Below are positions 15,785 through 23,118 of a DNA stretch of 33,571 bases, piece by piece (the first letter of the stretch is position 1; the number at the start of each line of letters is the position of its first letter). Made by a program: the position numbers and the translations under genes. The stretch comes from JACKBJ01 sp964549495 (lineage in GTDB: Bacteria > Chloroflexota > Anaerolineae > Epilineales > Epilineaceae). The notes below the pieces were generated by a model. It made no database searches. It saw only the letters and a list, made by a program, of their open reading frames with translations, and was not told where the DNA came from. The stretch is taken from contig CAZJWJ010000055.1 in the NCBI GenBank assembly GCA_964549495.1, positions 1 to 33,571 of the forward strand. The letters are read 5' to 3'.

Positions 15785-17047
15785 ATGAACCGCACGACCA
15801 TCACCCGCAACCTCGTCCGCCTCTTCGTCCTCGGCCTGGCCTTCGTACTCTGCACCGGCAGCCTCCGCGCAGAAGGCCGCTCGGGCAAGGCCCTAGCTAC
15901 CGACGCTCCGGCCCCCATCGCCGCCGACCACATCGTCTTCCAGGCCCGCATCGACGCGATGGCCAATATCGCCGACGGCAGCCCTGCCAGCGACTCGGCG
16001 GCCCGCTCGGTCCACCTGCAGCTCTTCGACCATGCCACGGACGGCCAGCCCGTCGCCGAGCCGACGATCGTCCACCTGGATCCCGAGCAGGCCGGCCAGA
16101 TCCGCGCCGAGCTGCCGCTGGACGCCGCCGGTGCCGAGGGCCAGCGCTGGCTCGAGGTGGCGCTGATGGACGAGGCGGGGCAGGTCACGATCCTGACACC
16201 GCGCCATGCGCTGGGCGGTGCGTCGCGGATGGCCACGATGGAGGGCTCCGGCTTCGCCCTGAGCGGCATGACCTGGCGCGCCTCCACCGCCGCCGCGACC
16301 GGCGACGAGACCCTTGCCGAGACCGCTTCCGAGACCCAGTCGCTGGAAGAGCCGGCCAGCTACGGCCAGCTGATGAACATCTCGACCCGCGGCTACGTGG
16401 GCCAGGGCGACGAGGTGCTGATCGCGGGCTTCATCGTCGACGCGCCGACCGTGGTGATGGTGCGGGCCCTGGGCCCGAGCCTGGCGGCCAGCGGCGTGCC
16501 GGGTGCGCTGAGCGACCCCGAGGTCGAGATCTACAGCGGCGGGATGCCGGTGGCCTACAACGACGACTGGGTCGACTCGGAGCTCTCCGGCGCCATCGCC
16601 AACACCTTCTCGCTGGCGCCGGCCGATCCCCGCGAGTCGGTGCTGATCCACGTGCTGGACGCCGGCGCCTACACCGCCATCGTCCGCGGCTACGCCGGCG
16701 ACACGGGCATCGGCCTGGTGGAGGTCTTCCAGCTGGGCCAGGCGGCCGCGCCGCAGGCCCAGGTGACCGTAAACAACCAGACCGGCGCCGCGCTCTGCTA
16801 CGAGGTCCACGGCAGCGGCATCGGCGAGCGCTGCTTCGGCCCGGGCGTCTACACCTACGGGGTCTTCGAGGCCGGCACCTACGCCTTCACCGTCCGCGGC
16901 GCCTGCGGCATCAGCCGCGAGGTCCAGGACTACCCGCAGGGCTACTGGTCGCACAGCTTCTGGTGCGAGTACGACGCGGGAGCCGGAGCGGATGCGCTCG
17001 GCCAGCAGCTGGATGCGCGGGAGCAGGCCGGGGCGGAGGTTCGCTGA
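15785..17047 (+). CDS. exported beta-sandwich protein with STRGYVG-type repeat domain
   Basis: From ATG 15785 this encodes 420 residues with AAGGAG 9 bases upstream. A cleavable signal peptide covers about residues 1-29, with cleavage near SLRA. Residues of about 50-145 look like a beta-sandwich (VHLQLFDHATDGQPV, then WLEVALMDEAG). Residues of about 195-318 match a widespread exported domain: ISTRGYVGQGDEVLIAGFIV, VRALGPSLA, YNDDW, DPRESVLI, AGAYTAIVRG and GIGLVEVF. The end (325-395) holds four cysteines that could form disulfides. The same frame stays open for about 1.8 kb upstream, but that part lies opposite the STAND gene and is not used. The gene is divergent from the STAND gene, with about 210 bases between them. 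Role is unknown, probably outside the cell membrane. Confidence 0.88.
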   Translation: MNRTTITRNLVRLFVLGLAFVLCTGSLRAEGRSGKALATDAPAPIAADHIVFQARIDAMANIADGSPASDSAARSVHLQLFDHATDGQPVAEPTIVHLDPEQAGQIRAELPLDAAGAEGQRWLEVALMDEAGQVTILTPRHALGGASRMATMEGSGFALSGMTWRASTAAATGDETLAETASETQSLEEPASYGQLMNISTRGYVGQGDEVLIAGFIVDAPTVVMVRALGPSLAASGVPGALSDPEVEIYSGGMPVAYNDDWVDSELSGAIANTFSLAPADPRESVLIHVLDAGAYTAIVRGYAGDTGIGLVEVFQLGQAAAPQAQVTVNNQTGAALCYEVHGSGIGERCFGPGVYTYGVFEAGTYAFTVRGACGISREVQDYPQGYWSHSFWCEYDAGAGADALGQQLDAREQAGAEVR

Positions 17048-17082
17048 GCGCCGATGGCGGCCAGCGGCCGCGACGCCGAAGA

Positions 17083-17123
17083 GAGGGCCCCGCCTCCGCG
17101 CAGATCGCGGAGGCGGGGCCCTC
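17083..17123 (+). terminator. long perfect hairpin after the exported protein gene
   Basis: GAGGGCCCCGCCTCCGC at 17083-17099 is exactly complementary to 17107-17123. With one more G-C pair the stem is 18 bp around a CAGAT loop. It starts 35 bases after the stop codon. The following ATGTTGT is only weakly T-rich, so this is a strong hairpin terminator or 3'-end stabiliser rather than a textbook intrinsic terminator. Confidence 0.75.
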
Positions 17124-17273
17124 ATGTTGTAGCGAGGTTGAAGCCGGAGCTGGGTCAGCATCTTACAGCCGGCAACTTCGTGTGGCTGCACCGAGCAGAG
17201 CGCTTGCCGGTCCAGGCCCGCCCTGCTCGACCATGCTATCTTGGACTGACTGATGCGGTGTGGAGGAGCAAGG

Positions 17274-17732
17274 ATGGCGGAACGAATAGACGAGCTGTTT
17301 GCGGACTGGCATCGACTCGGAGGCGCCGTGTTGCTCGCAGAGGCACCGGAGACTGGGGACGTTCCGATGCCGGAGCTCCTCATTGCCGAGAGTACCGCAC
17401 ATTGCCGTGACTCGAGCCGGCTGATGTGGGTTGTAATGGACTGGCTGTCAGGCCACGCGGATCAGGTCGATGCAGAACGGGTCCTGAATCTCACACGGCT
17501 TCACGGTGATCTCGCGGTATTGGGTCTCATTTGCGACATGGTGCTGGAGAGCGAAGACTCCACCGTGCTGAGGAACATCAGAGCTTCGTGTAGACCACAC
17601 CCGAACCGCGAGATCTTCTTCCACCGGGTGGCGCGCAGCCAGCTTGCCTCGAGCCTCGCGGAGGAACATCCGTTGGAGATCTACCAACGATGGAATTTCC
17701 TCGGTCGAGAGCTGGTGCGGCTAGGTGCTTGA
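17274..17732 (+). CDS. helical protein of unknown function
   Basis: This encodes 152 residues, starting at the ATG at 17274, which has GGAGGAG about 7 bases upstream. An ATG at 17253 in the same frame lacks a site. The protein is soluble and predicted mostly helical, with MWVVMDWLSGHAD, RVLNLTRLHGDLAVLGLICDMVL and a C-terminal IYQRWNFLGRELVRLG. I do not recognise the family. Codon use is less GC-rich at third positions than in the flanking genes, which hints at separate acquisition. No partner gene lies on the same strand close by: the hairpin at 17083-17123 precedes it and the HU-like gene is convergent. The TGCTATCTT at about 17233-17241 could be an extended -10 element, but no -35 is convincing. 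Confidence 0.6.
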   Translation: MAERIDELFADWHRLGGAVLLAEAPETGDVPMPELLIAESTAHCRDSSRLMWVVMDWLSGHADQVDAERVLNLTRLHGDLAVLGLICDMVLESEDSTVLRNIRASCRPHPNREIFFHRVARSQLASSLAEEHPLEIYQRWNFLGRELVRLGA

Positions 17733-17825
17733 AACAAGCTGCAAGCTGAATCGGCGTTGATCTGCTGCAGATACCCGAGTGGTTCCCGCAATTCGTGGCG
17801 GTCATGTACAGGCGCCTACCTGACC

Positions 17826-17856
17826 CAACAAGAAGGGGCGGCCCGAAGGCCACCCC
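17826..17856 (-). terminator. intrinsic terminator of the HU-like gene
   Basis: Read on the minus strand, GGGGTGGCC-TTCG-GGCCGCCCC makes a 9-bp stem with a stable UUCG tetraloop, followed by TTCTTGTT. It begins about 20 bases after the HU-like stop codon. Stem, loop and T-rich tail fit a Rho-independent terminator. Confidence 0.85.
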
Positions 17857-17875
17857 CGCTTGCGCGCAGGACCCG

Positions 17876-18289
17876 CTAGGCTGCCCGAAGCGGCAGCTCC
17901 ATCGGGTCCTCGGGATGCTCGGCGTCCCACAGGGCCTTGAACTCCTCGGGTGACAGGCCGACGTTCTCGGCGTTGATGACCTCGCCCTCGAAGCGCTTCA
18001 GGTCGTCCAGGGCGATCGTGTACTCGTTGTCCGGGCGGAATCGGATGCGGATGCGGCCGTCGCCCTTGAGCAGGGGCTGGAAGCTGCCGACGCCCGGGAT
18101 CTCGACCGTGCGCCCCTCGCGGTTGAAGTAGATCAGCGCGTCGAGCAGCGAGTACAGGACGCGCATGACCTCGCCCCGGTGCTGGCCGGTGGTGTCGGCC
18201 ATGCGCCGGGTGAGATCCTTGGTGCCGGCGCGCTTGCCGGCGACGATGCGGGGACCGAGCTGGGTGTAGACTTCGATGAAGGTGGACAT
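17876..18289 (-). CDS. HU/IHF-like DNA-binding protein
   Basis: From ATG 18289 this encodes 137 residues, with AGGAG 7 bases upstream on the minus strand. The frame is open much further 5', but that part is Arg/Gly/Pro-rich and not protein-like. The first 90 residues follow the HU fold: DLTRRMADTTGQHRGEVMRVLYSLLDAL helices, then the beta-arm region with REGRTVEIPGVGSFQPL and IRIRFRPDNEY. The last 45 residues are an extra acidic tail absent from classical 90-residue HU. HU-fold proteins bend and coat DNA as dimers. This longer type differs from canonical HU and may bind other sites. A good intrinsic terminator follows it. Confidence 0.82.
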   Translation of the reverse strand: MSTFIEVYTQLGPRIVAGKRAGTKDLTRRMADTTGQHRGEVMRVLYSLLDALIYFNREGRTVEIPGVGSFQPLLKGDGRIRIRFRPDNEYTIALDDLKRFEGEVINAENVGLSPEEFKALWDAEHPEDPMELPLRAA

Positions 18290-18514
18290 CTGCACACTCC
18301 TGTGTGGCTCGTGGGCCCGAGGCGGGCCGCTCGCGTGCCCATACGAACGACGGTGCCCGCCGATCAGTTCCCTCCCAGACCGACGTCTGGCCGCTGGTTC
18401 CCATCCGTTTCCCCGCCGGCCGCCGCCTTTGGCCCTCGGACCGCATCGAGGTGCAGGTCGATGCGGACGGGACACGCGATCAGCGCCCAAGGTGACGGGC
18501 CCTATCACGGGGGA

Positions 18515-18602
18515 GCGTGAGCCCTAGCAAGTCATGGCGTGAGCCCTAGCAAGCCACGGCGTGAGCCATAGGAAGCCATCGCGTGAGCAGTAGGAGGTTC
18601 AG
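18515..18602. repeat. four tandem copies of a 22-bp repeat
   Basis: Units at 18515-18536, 18537-18558, 18559-18580 and 18581-18602 all begin GCGTGAGC, and all but the last contain TAG-x-AAG-x-CA. The first two differ at only two of 22 positions; the third and fourth are progressively more diverged. The 22-bp period equals about two helical turns, so bound proteins would sit on one face of DNA. A quasi-palindrome, GTGACGGGCCCTATCAC, lies just upstream at 18492-18508. The rest of the 437-bp gap 18290-18726, between the divergent HU-like gene and the small gene at 18727, shows no convincing gene. Confidence 0.8.
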
Positions 18603-18726
18603 GCTTGCGCGATCCCGGAGGGGACCCAAGACGAATTGCGTGGGGGCTCGTCGGTTGGTGGCGCTTGCGCCCGACAGGAGCTCGTGGCCTTGTGCCGCGA
18701 TCCGTGGGTTCACTCCAGACAGGTTC

Positions 18727-18951
18727 ATGGAACGACAGCAGGAACATGTGGTCTGCGTCCGGAACGATGGCTATGCCGCTTCGCTCGAGTTGTTGAAGCT
18801 GTACCGGCTCGTGCCGGACAGTGAGGCCGAGGCTTGCCGGCACGTGCACGTGATCGACGAGTCCGACGAAGACTACCTCTACCCGATCGAGTTCTTCGTG
18901 ATGCTCGATCTGCCGCACTCGGTACGAGTGCCGCTCGATGCCGCCGCCTAG
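18727..18951 (+). CDS. small conserved protein of unknown function
   Basis: This encodes 74 residues from the ATG at 18727. The pattern VVCVRNDGYAASLELLKLY, then RVIDESGEDYLYP-like (here HVIDESDEDYLYP), then F-x-x-x-x-LP near the end, matches from memory a small protein family found widely in bacteria without an assigned role. It is one globular, beta-rich unit with no membrane span. AGACAGG precedes the ATG by only a few bases, so the ribosome site is modest. A longer reading back to 18583 crosses the fourth tandem repeat and is Arg-rich and unlikely. It is convergent with the methyltransferase gene. Confidence 0.75.
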   Translation: MERQQEHVVCVRNDGYAASLELLKLYRLVPDSEAEACRHVHVIDESDEDYLYPIEFFVMLDLPHSVRVPLDAAA

Positions 18952-19067
18952 AATCGACTCGAACTGTCTCGGGCTTCTCTACTGATGTAGTAGGGCCAGC
19001 CCACGCCGGTTTCGCAGCAAGGGCTGCTTCGGGCCTGGGCAGCAGCCATGCCAGCGGATCCTGCCCG

Positions 19068-19712
19068 TCAGCTTCGATGTCGGTACCGGAAGAAGGTGAA
19101 GGCCTGCTCGGCCCCGGCCGGCGTGCGGTGACGTGACTCACGCTGCTCGACGAGCTCGAAGCCTTGCCCCAGCTCGAGGCCAAGCTTTTGGGCATCGTAC
19201 TGGACGACCTCGAGCCCACTGCAGCGGGTCGGCCCTCCGATCGCGAAGGTCGTGATGATCACCTGCCCCTCGTGCTCGAGGGCCTGCTCGAGCACCTCGA
19301 TGTAGCACTCTCGGTCCCGCGGGTCGGTCAGGAAGTGGAAGGCCGCCCGATCATGCCAGACGCGGTAGCGACGTGAGGGGACGAATGCCGTCACGTCCGT
19401 CTCCAGCCAGGTCACGCTCGCGGAGCGTTCACCGAGCCGCTGCCGCGCGGCCTCGATGGCCTTGGCCGAGATGTCCAGCACGCTCAGGTCGTGGTAGCCA
19501 TCGGCGAGCAGCCGGTCGACCAGTCGGGATGCACCGCCGCCGATGTCGATGATCGCCGAGCCTCGGTCCGGCGCGGCCGATCGAATCAACTCTAGCGACA
19601 ACTCCGGATCCGCTTGGTGCCAGCTGAACTCCTCGGGCTCGCGGCCGGCGTACACCGCTTCCCAGTGGCGCTTTCTGACTTCTGGAGCCAGCACGTCTTC
19701 CTGCTCGATCAT
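19068..19712 (-). CDS. class I SAM-dependent methyltransferase
   Basis: From the ATG at 19712 this encodes 214 residues; an ATG at 19736 would add eight. Motif I, the SAM-binding loop, is IIDIGGGASRLVDRLL at about 54-69. Motif II is LSVLDIS, and the region WHDRAAFHFLTDPRDR corresponds to the motif IV area. FSWHQADPELSLELI near the start and a TPAGAEQAFTFFRY ending are typical of a conserved bacterial subfamily often labelled as trans-aconitate or thiopurine methyltransferase-like, although its true substrate is not established. It should be cytosolic. It lies on the minus strand after two other minus-strand genes (19860, 20792), but gaps of 80-150 bases leave operon membership open. Confidence 0.88.
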   Translation of the reverse strand: MIEQEDVLAPEVRKRHWEAVYAGREPEEFSWHQADPELSLELIRSAAPDRGSAIIDIGGGASRLVDRLLADGYHDLSVLDISAKAIEAARQRLGERSASVTWLETDVTAFVPSRRYRVWHDRAAFHFLTDPRDRECYIEVLEQALEHEGQVIITTFAIGGPTRCSGLEVVQYDAQKLGLELGQGFELVEQRESRHRTPAGAEQAFTFFRYRHRS

Positions 19713-19859
19713 GGGCCATTCACTCCATCCATCCACAACTCTCCGTGAAGCTTGAGAGACATGGATGGAGACGGGAGTTCCTGGACTGGGCTACGCGGGC
19801 TGCCCGCCTGACCGGGCCGATCCTGTCCTGCTGGCCATCGTGACCAGCCCTCTGCCCGA

Positions 19860-20708
19860 CTACGCTGGCTCTTTCGGGCCGAAGCCCACAACGGGCGGCG
19901 GTCCTTCGGGTTTGCTGTCCTGACTCTGAGGCTCGTCGTCCTCCGCCACCAAGTGCACTCCCTGTTCGATCATCCAGTCGGGCAGCTTGCCGGCCACCAG
20001 CAGCAGCTGCTCCGGATCGGGTAGCGCTTCGCGCGCATCGCGCTCGTCGAAGTCTGCCCGAACCTGTTCCCGCCGCGCCTCGCGGGCCGCGATCTCCTTG
20101 GCATCCGCGATCTCCGCGGAGGCCTCGGCGTCTCGCTCGGCTCTGGCCTTCGCGTCCTGGATCGTGTCACGAGGATCGTCGCCCTCCTGCAGCAGCCGAT
20201 CGGCCACCGCCACCATGTGCTCCAGCGTCTCGACGATCTGGCCGCCGCGAAGTAGGGGATCGGCCTGCGTGACGAAGAACTGGCGGTCGTAGAGCAGCAG
20301 GCTATGGCTGGCTTGAACCAGGCCCAGGATGGCGTCCCGGATCGGAGGCGTGAGGAAGGCCCGAATTGCCTCGGTGTCCCGGCCCTTGACGTAGACCTGC
20401 GCGTCGAAAGCGGGATCTCCTAGCTCGATGTCGGGAAAACCCAATGCGCGGGTCAGGCGGGTGAAGCCGGATTCGTCGCGGATCCGGTAGGCGACGGGCG
20501 GCTTTCGGTGCATCGTCAGCACGTAGTTCACGTAGTCGCTGCCGAAGCCTTGCGGCGTGGTCGACTCCAGCCGTCCCCAGACCCGCACTTCGTGCTTCCC
20601 GAGCCGGCCGTCGAGCCATTGGTAGCTCGGATGGATGGCCAGGCGGAGGCCCAAGGCGCGGGCCGCCTCGGACCAGGGGATCGCGCGCGGGTCCTTCACG
20701 TCCGGCAT
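19860..20708 (-). CDS. protein of unknown function with charged coiled-coil segment
   Basis: This encodes 282 residues. The N-terminal two thirds form a beta-rich globular part with motifs EVRVWGRLES, YVNYVLTMHR, LGDPAFDAQVYVKGRD, and a helix after RAFLTPPIRDAILGLV. This looks like a sensor-type domain with the FDxxVxVxGxD pattern seen in some bacterial proteins of unknown role. Residues of about 180-225 are rich in Ala, Glu, Lys and Arg and likely form a coiled coil. The end is Pro/Gly-rich and disordered. No signal peptide or membrane span is seen. I do not recognise a named family. The neighbours are the methyltransferase downstream and the UBP-type zinc-finger gene upstream, all on the minus strand. 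Confidence 0.7.
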   Translation of the reverse strand: MPDVKDPRAIPWSEAARALGLRLAIHPSYQWLDGRLGKHEVRVWGRLESTTPQGFGSDYVNYVLTMHRKPPVAYRIRDESGFTRLTRALGFPDIELGDPAFDAQVYVKGRDTEAIRAFLTPPIRDAILGLVQASHSLLLYDRQFFVTQADPLLRGGQIVETLEHMVAVADRLLQEGDDPRDTIQDAKARAERDAEASAEIADAKEIAAREARREQVRADFDERDAREALPDPEQLLLVAGKLPDWMIEQGVHLVAEDDEPQSQDSKPEGPPPVVGFGPKEPA

Positions 20709-20791
20709 CCGAGCATGGCCAGCGACGCTCCTCGATGATGCTTCGGCACCGTCACATCACTCCAATTGGCCACGACCCGAGCGCGTCGACT

Positions 20792-21091
20792 TCAGAAGTC
20801 CGGGATGTTCTTTATGAACACCTCGTCCTCGTAGCACCAGCCCCAGGTCTCGCCCGGTTCGACGGAGCGGATGAGGGCATGCTCGGTCTCGCCGAAGTGC
20901 TTCAGGGCGTGCTTGTTCGGCGAGTTCTCGCAACAGCCGATGTGCCCGCAGCTGAGACACATGCGCAGGTGCACCCAGGTGCCGCCGATCCGCAGACAGT
21001 CCTCGCAGCCGGCGACATCACCTTCCGGCTCTGTTAGCTTGACCTGGTCCATGTGCGCGCAGGGTTTGGTTTCCACTCCGTTATCTCCCAT
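20792..21091 (-). CDS. UBP-type zinc finger protein
   Basis: This encodes 99 residues from ATG 21091; a GTG at 21097 would add two. The whole protein is one UBP-type zinc finger: CAHMDQV, CEDCLRIGGTWVHLRMCLSCGHIGCC, then HALKHFGETEHALI and EPGETWGWCYED. These Cys and His residues bind zinc in the fold found at the front of eukaryotic ubiquitin hydrolases and, as a stand-alone unit, in many bacteria. In eukaryotes the fold binds the free C-terminal tail of ubiquitin. In bacteria, which mostly lack ubiquitin, the ligand is unknown. The residues holding zinc all appear intact. It is a single-domain cytosolic protein. It lies 84 bases upstream of the 282-residue gene on the same strand. Confidence 0.9.
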   Translation of the reverse strand: MGDNGVETKPCAHMDQVKLTEPEGDVAGCEDCLRIGGTWVHLRMCLSCGHIGCCENSPNKHALKHFGETEHALIRSVEPGETWGWCYEDEVFIKNIPDF

Positions 21092-21194
21092 CCTCACGAA
21101 GACGAACTGTACGATTTACCGAAGTCGTCCCGTTTCATTCGGCGCGGAACTTGCGTAGTCCGGGGCGATATCCTCTTGACGTCGAATGAGAAGC

Positions 21195-21698
21195 TTATCG
21201 TGGCACGATGTCATCGGCGTCACTCACGCCATCGAGGAATGTTGCGAGTTCGTGCAACTCGGCGGACAGTCGAGCCCAGAGCTTGGTCGTGCCCTCGACG
21301 AGCGGGCGCATGTTGCCTGGAGCTAGGTGATCGGCGTAGATGTGTCGTACGATGTGACGGAATCGCCGGAGCTCATCGAGCTGTTCGGCGGTCTCGGCGC
21401 TGATGACGGGCATGCGAATGCCCTCGAGATCCAGCGTCATTCTCTGCAGCAGGTCGCGGTGCCAGTCAGGACCGCTTGGCGACTTGCCGTCGACATGACG
21501 GGCAACCAACTCGAATAATGTCTCTACGCCCGTGTAGAAGCTCGCCAAGTTGAGTGCCACCGAGTCGACGTACGCGTATTGGTCAGCTGACTCGACCGCG
21601 GCCTTCCGCCATGCCTGCTCCGCACGAGACAGGGCCTGCTCGAGGGAAGAGCACTCGTCGCGGATCCGCCGAGCAAGGCGCTGATACGCATCGATCAA
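21195..21698 (-). CDS. hepT: HEPN-domain toxin, HepT-like
   Basis: This encodes 167 residues of an all-helical HEPN protein. The catalytic pattern R-x4-H-x-Y is present as RHIVRHIY at 114-121. In characterised HepT toxins the Arg and His cleave RNA, and the Tyr is the residue that the partner AMPylates to switch it off. The likely start is the TTG at 21698, whose last bases overlap the antitoxin stop as TTGA, with a GAGGAAG stretch about 10 bases upstream. A longer frame to 21806 would lie inside the partner gene and reads as Arg/His-rich non-protein sequence. The pair with the nucleotidyltransferase at 21695-22066 fits a type VII HepT-MntA system. The region is less GC-rich than its surroundings. 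Confidence 0.85.
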   Translation of the reverse strand: MIDAYQRLARRIRDECSSLEQALSRAEQAWRKAAVESADQYAYVDSVALNLASFYTGVETLFELVARHVDGKSPSGPDWHRDLLQRMTLDLEGIRMPVISAETAEQLDELRRFRHIVRHIYADHLAPGNMRPLVEGTTKLWARLSAELHELATFLDGVSDADDIVPR

Positions 21699-22066
21699 AG
21701 TGGGCGCCCTTCCTCCGTGATGCGGCGTTGCATCAACTTGGACACGGTGGCCATGTCGATCAGGTCGATCCGGAACTCGCCGCTCAAGGCCTCGACCTCG
21801 TTCCATGCCCTCAAGTAGTCCGGCCAGCTGATACCCTCGACTGCCAGATCGAGGTCCGAGAACTCATCGAAGAGCTCCGGATGCACGAGCGAGCCGAATG
21901 CCACGATTCGCGTGGGCGAATACTTGCTGCGCAGATACTCGGCTACGACGCGTGCATGCTGCCAGGCACGCTCCAAGCGAGCGGGTGCCTCTCGCTGGCG
22001 GGCGGCCGACGACCGCCGGGCGTGATCGAGATACGATGCATACGCTACCGAGGAGTCACTCATCAT
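21695..22066 (-). CDS. mntA: MNT-type nucleotidyltransferase antitoxin, MntA-like
   Basis: This encodes 123 residues. The minimal nucleotidyltransferase signature is clear: FGSLVHPELFDEFSDLDLAV at 57-76, that is GS followed after 11 residues by D-L-D, with a third acid at Asp101 in FRIDLID. In MntA-type antitoxins this active site transfers AMP to the tyrosine of the HEPN toxin. The first 45 residues are helical and basic. Two ATGs in a row (22066 and 22063) are possible starts, and neither has a clear ribosome site. It is the first gene of a two-gene unit, with the toxin start overlapping its stop. Confidence 0.9.
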   Translation of the reverse strand: MMSDSSVAYASYLDHARRSSAARQREAPARLERAWQHARVVAEYLRSKYSPTRIVAFGSLVHPELFDEFSDLDLAVEGISWPDYLRAWNEVEALSGEFRIDLIDMATVSKLMQRRITEEGRPL

Positions 22067-22197
22067 GCGCGGAGTATATGGCCGCGGTCGATGGTCCGCA
22101 ATCCATAACGTGGAGTGATGGGCCGGGCTGCAAACTCAAGTCATTGGTTCGGCAATCGCGGGCAGCAGGGCCAATCGAGAGTCTCGATCACTTGTGT

Positions 22198-23118
22198 CTA
22201 GCCCGCCATCGACTGGAACAGATCCTCCAAACCGACCTCGCCAGGCTCCAGGCTCGCCAGACGACAGCCGGCCGCCTCGAGCAGCGCGCGCAGCAAGGGC
22301 TCGCCGCCCGCGTCCGGCTCGAGCAGCACGCGCAGCCCGTCGCCGTCCAGGCCTACCTGGATCACGCCCGGGGCGCTGTCGAGCGCGTCCAGGGCCTCGA
22401 CCAGCGGGGCGGCTTCCAAGCGCCAGACCTGGCCGGCGTCGAAGGCCGCGGTGAGGTCGTGCGGCGCGCCCCAGGCCAGGAGCCGGCCGGCCCGCATCAC
22501 GCCCAGCTGCTGGCAGTGCTCGGCCTCGTCCATGTAGTGGGTCGTCACCAGGATGGTGCGGCCGGCCTCGGCCAGCTCGTAGATCAGGTCCCAGAACTCG
22601 CGGCGGGCCAGCGGGTCGACGCCGCTGGTCGGCTCGTCGAGCAGGAGCAGCTCCGGCTGGTGGATCAGAGCGATGCCCAGGGCCAGGCGCTGGCGCCAGC
22701 CGCCGGGCAGCCGGCCGGCCCGCTCGCCCTCCTGCCCGCGCAGCCCGACGCGCTCGAGCAGCGCGGGCATGCGGCCGTCCAGCTCGCGCTCCGGCAGGCC
22801 GTAGAGCCCGCCGTAGAAGCGCAGGTTCTCCAGCACCGTCAGCTCCTCGTAGAGCGCGAAGCGCTGGCTCATGTAGCCCACGCGCTCGCGGATGCGCTCG
22901 GGCTCCCTGGCCACGTCGTGGCCCAGCACCCGCGCGCCGCCGGCGCTGGGCTCCAGGAGGCCCAGGAGCATGCGGATGGTGGTGGTCTTGCCGCTGCCGT
23001 TGGCGCCCAGGTAGCCCACCACGGCGCCCCGCGCCACCTCGAAGCTCAGGTCGCGCACCGCCCAGAAGTCGCCGAAGCGCTTGCCCAGGCCCCGGGTGAC
23101 GATGGCCGGCTCAGCCAT
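22198..23118 (-). CDS. ABC-2 exporter ATP-binding protein (second ATPase of the operon)
   Basis: This encodes 306 residues of an ABC ATPase. Walker A is GANGSGKTTTIRML, the Q-loop is YMSQRF, and Walker B is LLLLDEPTSGVDP, with the switch His in TTHYMDEAEHC. The signature is LPGGWRQRLALG rather than LSGGQ, so Ser is replaced by Pro. A C-terminal domain of about 75 residues follows, as in drug-exporter ATPases. It starts with an ATG overlapping the previous stop by 8 bases (ATGGCTGA). The operon is permease, HlyD adaptor, ATPase, ATPase. Two ATPases with one permease suggest they act as a heterodimer, like the two halves of YbhF. The substrate is unknown. Confidence 0.93.
   Translation of the reverse strand: MAEPAIVTRGLGKRFGDFWAVRDLSFEVARGAVVGYLGANGSGKTTTIRMLLGLLEPSAGGARVLGHDVAREPERIRERVGYMSQRFALYEELTVLENLRFYGGLYGLPERELDGRMPALLERVGLRGQEGERAGRLPGGWRQRLALGIALIHQPELLLLDEPTSGVDPLARREFWDLIYELAEAGRTILVTTHYMDEAEHCQQLGVMRAGRLLAWGAPHDLTAAFDAGQVWRLEAAPLVEALDALDSAPGVIQVGLDGDGLRVLLEPDAGGEPLLRALLEAAGCRLASLEPGEVGLEDLFQSMAG

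Noticed and set aside
15893..17383. 496-codon minus-strand frame over the exported beta-sandwich gene
   Set aside because: It crosses the hairpin terminator and lacks any recognisable motif, while the plus strand has a signal peptide and a known exported domain.
18290..18508. N-terminal extension of the HU-like protein
   Set aside because: It is Arg/Gly/Pro-rich and lies upstream of an ATG with a good AGGAG site; the HU fold begins at that ATG.
18515..18602. CRISPR array
   Set aside because: The four units are directly abutting with no unique spacers between them, so this is a simple tandem repeat.
21175..21205. Plus-strand promoter starting with TTGACG
   Set aside because: No matching -10 box at a proper distance, and it would only drive antisense RNA into the HepT gene.
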